From: Streptomyces sp. NBC_01463
GTDB taxonomy: Bacteria > Actinomycetota > Actinomycetes > Streptomycetales > Streptomycetaceae
Assembly (NCBI GenBank): GCA_036227345.1
Contig: CP109468.1
Coordinates: 5,022,001-5,086,000 of the forward strand
DNA length: 64,000 nt
Direction of reading: 5' to 3'
Below, one piece after another: positions 58,724 to 64,000 of the stretch. Both the position numbers and the translations under genes were made by a program. The first letter of the stretch is position 1; each line of letters opens with the position of its first letter. The notes under the pieces are model-generated. The model was not told the origin of the DNA and ran no database searches. It worked only from the letters and a program-made list of their open reading frames with translations.

Positions 58724-60231
58724 GTCTTCTCGTCGTAGGGCTGAGCCACCGCAGCGCCCCCGTCTCCGTGCTGGAGCGGGCCGCGCTGGCCGCCGACAGC
58801 CAGGCCAAGCTGCTCCAGGACACCCTCGCCGCGGAGCCCGCCGTCGAGGCGGCCGTCCTCGCCACCTGCAACCGCATCGAGCTGTACGCCGACGTGGACA
58901 AGTTCCACGCGGGCGTCGCCGAGCTGTCCACCCTGCTCGCCCAGCACAGCGGGGTCGGGCTGGACGAGCTGACTCCGTATCTCTATGTGCACTACGAGGA
59001 CCGGGCCGTCCACCACCTCTTCTCGGTGGCCTGCGGGCTGGACTCGATGGTCGTGGGCGAGGGCCAGATCCTCGGCCAGATCAAGGACGCGCTGGCGCTG
59101 GGGCAGGAGCTCCACACCGCCGGCCGGCTGCTGAACGACCTGTTCCAGCAGGCCCTGCGGGTCGGCAAGCGCGCCCACAGCGAGACCGGGATCGACCGGG
59201 CCGGGCAGTCGCTCGTCACCTTCGGCCTGGAGCAGCTCGCGGACGGCGGCGACACCGGAGCCTGGGCGAAGGGCAAGCGCGCCCTGGTGATCGGCGCCGG
59301 CTCGATGTCCTCGCTGGCCGCCGCGACCCTGGCCCGAACCGGCGTCTCCGAGATCGTCGTCGCCAACCGCACCCGCGCCCGCGCCGACCGCCTGGTCGAG
59401 ATCCTGGGCCAGGCCGGCGGTACGGGGGTGGCCGCCCACGCCGTGGAGATGGCCGCGGTCTCCGACGAACTGACACGTGCCGATGTCGTGGTCTCCTGCA
59501 CCGGCGCGACCGGCATCGTGCTGAGCGCCGAGGCCGTCGCCGGGGCGCTCGGGCTGGACTTCGACGCCACGGACGCCGCGGCCGAGGCGCCCGTCGCGCC
59601 CGTGCCGGCGCCGTCCGCCGAGCCGGACCAGCAGCACGCCGCCTGGGTGGAGAACGGTTCCGCCACCGCGATCGCGCAGGCCAGGGCGGTGCGCCGGGTC
59701 ACCGTGCCCGCCCAGTCCACCGGCCCCGTCCGCCTCGCCCTGCTGGACCTCGCCATGCCGCGCGACATCGACGGCGGCGCCGCCCGCCTCGACGGTGTGC
59801 GCCTCGTCGACATCGAGTCGCTCGCCGAGGCGTCCGCGGACGCCCCGATGGCCGCCGATGTGGACCAGGTGCGCACCATCGTCGCCGACGAGGTCGCCGC
59901 CTTCGGTGCCGCCCAGCGCGCCGCCCACATCACTCCCACCGTCGTCGCCCTGCGCACGATGGCCGCCGGAGTGGTCGCGGGCGAGATCGCACGGCTGGAC
60001 GGACGCCTCCCCGACCTGGACGAGAAGCAGCGCGCCGAGATCTCGCAGACCGTGCGCCGCGTCGTCGACAAGCTCCTGCACGCGCCCACCGTGCGGGTCA
60101 AGCAGCTCGCCAGCGAGCCCGGCGGCGCCGGGTACGCAGACGCACTGCGGGAACTCTTCGACCTCGACCCGCAGACGGTCGCCGCCGTCTCCCGGGCAGA
60201 CCTGAACGACCCGAATCGAGGGCGGTCATGA
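58720..60231 (+). CDS. hemA: Glutamyl-tRNA reductase HemA
   Basis: HemA reduces glutamyl-tRNA to glutamate-1-semialdehyde, the first step of tetrapyrrole synthesis. It shows VVGLSHRSAPVSVLERAA, catalytic Cys50 in VLATCNRIELYA, SVACGLDSMVVGEGQILGQIKDAL, a nucleotide-binding fold (ALVIGAGSMSSLAAATLARTGV), and a C-terminal dimerisation domain. At 503 residues it is longer than E. coli HemA (418) because of a Pro/Ala-rich insertion near residues 285-325. Start and stop overlap their neighbours by 4 bases each. Confidence 0.97.
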   Translation: MSLLVVGLSHRSAPVSVLERAALAADSQAKLLQDTLAAEPAVEAAVLATCNRIELYADVDKFHAGVAELSTLLAQHSGVGLDELTPYLYVHYEDRAVHHLFSVACGLDSMVVGEGQILGQIKDALALGQELHTAGRLLNDLFQQALRVGKRAHSETGIDRAGQSLVTFGLEQLADGGDTGAWAKGKRALVIGAGSMSSLAAATLARTGVSEIVVANRTRARADRLVEILGQAGGTGVAAHAVEMAAVSDELTRADVVVSCTGATGIVLSAEAVAGALGLDFDATDAAAEAPVAPVPAPSAEPDQQHAAWVENGSATAIAQARAVRRVTVPAQSTGPVRLALLDLAMPRDIDGGAARLDGVRLVDIESLAEASADAPMAADVDQVRTIVADEVAAFGAAQRAAHITPTVVALRTMAAGVVAGEIARLDGRLPDLDEKQRAEISQTVRRVVDKLLHAPTVRVKQLASEPGGAGYADALRELFDLDPQTVAAVSRADLNDPNRGRS

Positions 60232-61214
60232 CCGACAACTCACCCCCGGGCGCGGGGGCCAGCCAGCCGCTGAGGCTGGGGACCCGGCGCAGCAAGCTGG
60301 CGATGGCGCAGTCCGGCCTGGTGGCCGACGCGGTCAGCGAGGTGACCGGGCGGGCCGTCGAGCTCGTCGAGATCACCACGTACGGGGACACCTCCAAGGA
60401 GCACCTCACGCAGATCGGCGGGACCGGCGTGTTCGTCGCCGCGCTGCGCGAGGCGCTGCTGCGCGGCGAGGTGGACTTCGCCGTCCACTCGCTGAAGGAC
60501 CTGCCGACCGCCCAGCCCGAGGGCCTCGTGCTGGCCGCGGTGCCGGTGCGCGAGGACCCGCGCGACGCACTGGTGGCGCGCGACGGACTGACCTTCGAGC
60601 AGCTGCCGCCCGGCGCCCGCATCGGCACCGGATCGCCGCGCCGCATGGCGCAGCTCAACGCGTACGCCCGGAGCCACGGCCTCGACATAGAGACCGTGCC
60701 GATCCGCGGCAACGTCGATACGCGTATCGGATTCGTACGAAGCGGTGAACTGGACGCGGTGGTACTCGCCGCGGCCGGACTCAGCCGCCTCGGACGGAGC
60801 GGTGAGGTGACCGACTTCCTGTCGGTCGACACCGTTCTGCCCGCTCCCGGCCAGGGAGCACTGGCGATCGAATGCGCTGCAACCAGCGCGGACCTCGCCG
60901 CCGCGCTCGCCGAGCTCGACGACCCGTACACCCGGGCCGCCGTGACCGCCGAGCGTGCCCTGCTCGCCGCCCTGGAGGCCGGCTGCTCCGCACCCGTGGG
61001 TGCGCTGGCCGACCTCCTGGCCGACGGTCAGGCTGTCAACGAACTGCGCCTGCGCGGTGTCGTCGGTTCCACCGACGGTTCCTCGCTCGTGCAGCTGTCC
61101 ACCACCGGTCCCGTTCCCACGTCGCACGACGACGCGGCGGCGCTCGGTCGCGAACTCGCGGCCGACATGCTTGCCAAGGGTGCGGCCGGTCTTATGGGGG
61201 AGCGAGCACTTTGA
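60228..61214 (+). CDS. hemC: Hydroxymethylbilane synthase HemC
   Basis: HemC polymerises four porphobilinogens into hydroxymethylbilane. The 328-residue product has LRLGTRRSKLAMAQSGLVAD, EVDFAVHSLKDLPTAQPEGL, IGTGSPRRMAQL, and the dipyrromethane cofactor Cys in LEAGCSAPVGALAD (about residue 255). The ATG overlaps the hemA stop (ATGA), and its own stop overlaps the TTG start of hemD (TTGA). Confidence 0.97.
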   Translation: MTDNSPPGAGASQPLRLGTRRSKLAMAQSGLVADAVSEVTGRAVELVEITTYGDTSKEHLTQIGGTGVFVAALREALLRGEVDFAVHSLKDLPTAQPEGLVLAAVPVREDPRDALVARDGLTFEQLPPGARIGTGSPRRMAQLNAYARSHGLDIETVPIRGNVDTRIGFVRSGELDAVVLAAAGLSRLGRSGEVTDFLSVDTVLPAPGQGALAIECAATSADLAAALAELDDPYTRAAVTAERALLAALEAGCSAPVGALADLLADGQAVNELRLRGVVGSTDGSSLVQLSTTGPVPTSHDDAAALGRELAADMLAKGAAGLMGERAL

Positions 61215-62878
61215 GCCCCACCGGCCCCGCCGCATCCGATTTTCCTGTCCTGTCCGCAGGGCACGTCACCTTCCTCGGCGCCGGTCCCGGCGACCCGGGA
61301 CTGCTGACTCTGCGCGCCGTCGAGGCGCTTGCGAGCGCGGACGTTCTTGTCGCCGAGCCGGACGTTCTCGGCGTCGTTCGCTGCCATGCGCGGGCAGGCG
61401 TAAGCACGCCTGAGCTGACGGTTGTTGACGTGCAGTCAACAGCCGCCGGTGTTCCCGTTCTCAGGGATGCGGTCAATCTTGTCATGGAGGCCGCGAAGGG
61501 CGGCAGGCGGGTCGTCCGTGCCGTCTCCGGTGACCCCGGCCTGGACGGGAACGCGGGCGGCGAGATGCTGGCCTGCGCCGCCGCGGGCATTCCCTTCGAG
61601 GTCGTGCCGGGTGTCGCCAACGTCGTGGGCGTGCCCGCGTACGCCGGGGTGCCGCTGCGTGACGCGCAGGGCGCGGACGTCCGGTTCGTCGACGCCCGTA
61701 CCGCCTCGGACCGCTGCTGGAGCGAGGTCGGCGCGAGCGATTCCACGTGCGTGATCTCGACGCGGCTCGACGCGGTGGCCGCGGCCGCCGGCGAGCTGGT
61801 CTCGGCGGGCCGCAAGCCCGACACCCCGCTGACGGTGACCGTCGCCGGCACGACGACGCGTCAGCGCACCTGGACGGCGACGCTCGGCACGATCGCCCAG
61901 GTCTTCAAGCAGGGCAAGATCCTGCCGTCCCCGGACGGGCACCAGCCCGTCATAGCCGTGGTCGGCGAGCGCAGCTCCGCCGCCCAGCGCGACCAGCTCG
62001 CGTGGTTCGAGTCCAAGCCGATGTTCGGCTGGAAGGTGCTCGTGCCGCGGACGAAGGAGCAGGCGGCGTCGCTCTCCGACCAGCTGCGTTCGTACGGCGC
62101 CGTGCCGCACGAGGTCCCGACGATCGCCGTCGAGCCGCCGCGTACGCCCCAGCAGATGGAGCGCGCGGTCAAGGGCCTGGTCACGGGCCGCTACGAGTGG
62201 ATCGCGTTCACCTCGGTCAACGCGGTGAAGGCGGTCCGGGAGAAGTTCGAGGAGTACGGGCTGGACGCCCGTGCCTTCGCCGGGATCAAGGTCGCGGCCG
62301 TCGGCGAGCAGACCGCCGCCGCGCTCGTCGACTTCGGTGTGAAGCCGGATCTGGTGCCCTCGGGTGAGCAGTCCGCCGCGGGTCTGCTGGAGGACTGGCC
62401 GCCGTACGACCCGGTCTTCGACCCGATCGACCGGGTCTTCCTGCCGCGTGCCGACATCGCCACCGAGACGCTGGTGGCCGGTCTCATCGAGCTCGGCTGG
62501 GAGGTCGACGACGTCACCGCGTACCGCACGGTCCGCGCCTCGCCGCCGCCCGCCGACACGCGTGAGGCCATCAAGGGCGGCGGTTTCGACGCGGTGCTCT
62601 TCACCTCGTCCTCGACCGTGCGCAACCTGGTCGGCATCGCCGGCAAGCCGCACAACGTGACGGTCATCGCGTGTATCGGCCCGGCCACGGCGAAGACCGC
62701 CGAGGAGCACGGCCTGCGCGTCGACGTGCTGTCCCCGGAACCCTCGGTGCACAAGCTGGCCGAGGCCCTCGCCGAGTTCGGTGCGCAGCGCCGGGACGCG
62801 GCGAAGGAGGCCGGTGACCCGGTGACGCGGCCGAGCGAGCGCCGTCCGGGCGCGCGGCGGCGTCGTACGACGACCTGA
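61211..62878 (+). CDS. hemD: Fused uroporphyrinogen-III C-methyltransferase/uroporphyrinogen-III synthase
   Basis: The 555-residue protein joins two activities. Residues about 15-255 are a SUMT domain (VTFLGAGPGDPGLLTLRAVEAL, VVRAVSGDPGLDGNAGGEMLACAAAGIPFEVVPGV). It methylates uroporphyrinogen III toward sirohaem and B12. Residues about 275-540 are uroporphyrinogen-III synthase (GWKVLVPRTKEQAASL, WIAFTSVNAVKAV, VAAVGEQTAAAL, VFLPRADIATETLVAGL), which closes the ring. The start is a TTG at 61211 overlapping the hemC stop; GGGGGAG lies about 10 bases before it. A strong terminator follows. Confidence 0.95.
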   Translation: MSPTGPAASDFPVLSAGHVTFLGAGPGDPGLLTLRAVEALASADVLVAEPDVLGVVRCHARAGVSTPELTVVDVQSTAAGVPVLRDAVNLVMEAAKGGRRVVRAVSGDPGLDGNAGGEMLACAAAGIPFEVVPGVANVVGVPAYAGVPLRDAQGADVRFVDARTASDRCWSEVGASDSTCVISTRLDAVAAAAGELVSAGRKPDTPLTVTVAGTTTRQRTWTATLGTIAQVFKQGKILPSPDGHQPVIAVVGERSSAAQRDQLAWFESKPMFGWKVLVPRTKEQAASLSDQLRSYGAVPHEVPTIAVEPPRTPQQMERAVKGLVTGRYEWIAFTSVNAVKAVREKFEEYGLDARAFAGIKVAAVGEQTAAALVDFGVKPDLVPSGEQSAAGLLEDWPPYDPVFDPIDRVFLPRADIATETLVAGLIELGWEVDDVTAYRTVRASPPPADTREAIKGGGFDAVLFTSSSTVRNLVGIAGKPHNVTVIACIGPATAKTAEEHGLRVDVLSPEPSVHKLAEALAEFGAQRRDAAKEAGDPVTRPSERRPGARRRRTTT

Positions 62879-62901
62879 TCCGGCGTTTGCGGGTGACCTG
62901 T

Positions 62902-62946
62902 GCGGGGCCCGGCCGCTTCCTCGTGAAGCGGCCGGGCCCCGCCCCG
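62902..62946 (+). terminator. Terminator of the rex-hemA-hemC-hemD operon
   Basis: A perfect 17-base stem (62902-62918 with 62926-62942) and a 7-base loop are followed by CCCCGTTTT. It shows that hemB is a separate transcription unit. Confidence 0.93.
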
Positions 62947-63014
62947 TTTTCCGCCGCCTTTTCCCGGCGGAGGTGTCGGTAAGAGCGTGCTGCGTACGGG
63001 TCTAGTCTCGAAGG

Positions 63015-64000
63015 ATGACTGTGTACGGAAACTTCCCCGGCTCCCGCCCCCGGCGGCTGCGGACGACTCCCGTGATGCGGCGGATGGTCGCCGAGACACG
63101 GCTCGACCCGGCGAATCTGATCCTGCCCGCGTTCGTACGTGAGGGCATCGACGCGCCGGTCGCCATCTCGGCCATGCCCGGCGTGCAGCAGCACACCCTG
63201 GACACCCTGCGGAAGGCCGCGGTCGACGCGGTCTCGGCGGGCGTCTCCGGGATCATGCTGTTCGGTGTGCCGCTGGACGAGAAGAAGGACGCCCGCGGCA
63301 CGGCGGGCACCGACCCGGAGGGCATCCTCCAGCTCGGTCTGCGGGCGGTGCGCGAGGAGGTCGGTGACGATCTCGTCGTCATGTCCGACCTCTGCCTGGA
63401 CGAGACCACGGACCACGGTCACTGCGGTGTGCTGACCGCGGACGGCCGGGTCGACAACGACGCGACGCTGGAGCGGTACGCGGAGATGGCCCAGGTCCAG
63501 GCCGACGCGGGCGCCCATGTGGTCGGCCCCAGCGGCATGATGGACGGCCAGGTCGGCGTGATCCGCGACGCGCTGGACCAGACCGGCTACGAGGACGTGG
63601 CGATCCTCGCGTACACGGCGAAGTACTCCTCCGCGTTCTACGGCCCGTTCCGCGAGGCGGTCGGCTCCTCGCTCAAGGGCGACCGCAAGACGTACCAGCA
63701 GGACCCGGCCAACCTCCGTGAGTCGATGCGCGAGCTGGCGCTCGACCTGGAGGAGGGCGCGGACATGGTCATGGTCAAGCCGGCCGGTCCGTACCTCGAC
63801 GTCCTGGCGAAGGTCGCCGACTCGGTGGACGTGCCGGTCGCCGCGTACCAGATCAGTGGCGAGTACGCGATGATCGAGGCCGCCGCCGAGAAGGGCTGGA
63901 TCGACCGTGACGCGGCGATCCTGGAGAGCCTGACCGGGATCCGCCGGGCGGGCGCGCAGATGATCCTGACGTACTGGGCGACGGAGGTCGCGCAGAAGCT
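63015..64000 (+). CDS. hemB: Delta-aminolevulinic acid dehydratase HemB, cut by window end
   Basis: HemB condenses two 5-aminolevulinate molecules to porphobilinogen. The frame [19 protein letters not shown] is open to the last base, so about 328 residues are seen and only a few can be missing. Active-site lysines are in [15 protein letters not shown] and [14 protein letters not shown]. The metal-site segment reads [13 protein letters not shown], with first and third zinc cysteines present but Asp in place of the middle one. TAGTCT (63003-63008) lies 6 bases before the ATG, a leaderless-type start. Confidence 0.96.
   Translation, partial: MTVYGNFPGSRPRRLRTTPVMRRMVAETRLDPANLILPAFVREGIDAPVAISAMPGVQQHTLDTLRKAAVDAVSAGVSGIMLFGVPLDEKKDARGTAGTDPEGILQLGLRAVREEVGDDLVVMSDLCLDETTDHGHCGVLTADGRVDNDATLERYAEMAQVQADAGAHVVGPSGMMDGQVGVIRDALDQTGYEDVAILAYTAKYSSAFYGPFREAVGSSLKGDRKTYQQDPANLRESMRELALDLEEGADMVMVKPAGPYLDVLAKVADSVDVPVAAYQISGEYAMIEAAAEKGWIDRDAAILESLTGIRRAGAQMILTYWATEVAQK

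Overview
The window is chromosomal DNA of a Streptomyces-type actinomycete. The evidence is the very high G+C content with G/C-rich third codon positions, frequent GTG and TTG starts, many 4-base ATGA-type overlaps, an actinobacterial rRNA operon, and a gene order that I recognise from S. coelicolor and relatives (panC-nadB-nadC-coaX, argA-lsr2-clpC, sigE-cseABC, radA/disA, bldN-rsbN, rex-hemACD-hemB). It is core chromosome. I see no prophage, integrase, transposase gene, CRISPR array or tRNA gene.

Layout. 1-3.5 kb: end of a LuxR-type response regulator, a TmrB-like P-loop gene broken by a frameshift, an ArsR-type regulator and a threonine-aldolase-like PLP enzyme. 3.6-9.2 kb: a tightly overlapping operon making CoA and NAD precursors (DUF2520 protein, panC, nadB, nadC, coaX). 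9.3-12.4 kb: two small unknown genes, a BlaI-type regulator, N-acetylglutamate synthase, the nucleoid protein Lsr2 and an SCO3374-family protein. 12.4-15.4 kb: clpC behind two ClgR-type boxes and a SigR-type promoter. 15.4-16.2 kb: a stretch without a credible gene, holding DevR/OsdR-like motifs and direct repeats. 16.2-19.2 kb: a secreted M23 peptidase and a divergent TetR/MFS pair. 19.3-22.7 kb: the cell-envelope stress operon sigE-cseA-cseB-cseC. 23-28 kb: mutY, a secreted or membrane protein, disA (c-di-AMP synthase) and radA. 28-33.5 kb: a large predicted membrane protein that joins sigma-factor-like, zinc-finger and BACON-like parts, a Cys-rich protein, a Ppx/GppA protein, a sugar isomerase and a TetR regulator. 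33.6-41 kb: a REP-like repeat, ilvD, a small membrane protein, a 455-bp palindromic MITE-like element, an ABC exporter, proC, an isochorismatase-type hydrolase and a GlxA-type regulator. 41-46.8 kb: a complete 16S-23S-5S rRNA operon with tandem promoters. 46.8-57.7 kb: HAD hydrolase, MFS, acuC, an HTH protein, a 32-residue basic peptide, an epimerase, an acyltransferase, then rsbN-bldN, a HAD-IB phosphatase and a glutaredoxin-like protein. 57.8-64 kb: the Rex operator and rex-hemA-hemC-hemD, then hemB cut by the window end.

Themes. Several stress and development circuits sit close together: SigE with its Cse sensor, SigR/ClgR control of ClpC, BldN with RsbN, redox control by Rex of early tetrapyrrole synthesis, and DisA next to RadA. 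A second theme is leaderless translation. About eighteen starts are preceded at 6-7 bases by a TANNNT-like -10 element and have no Shine-Dalgarno, which guided several start choices here. The most unusual items are the sigma/zinc-finger/BACON membrane protein (28072-29943), the 455-bp palindromic element (36293-36747), the frameshifted P-loop gene (409-1025) and the motif-bearing gene-free stretch (15412-16161).
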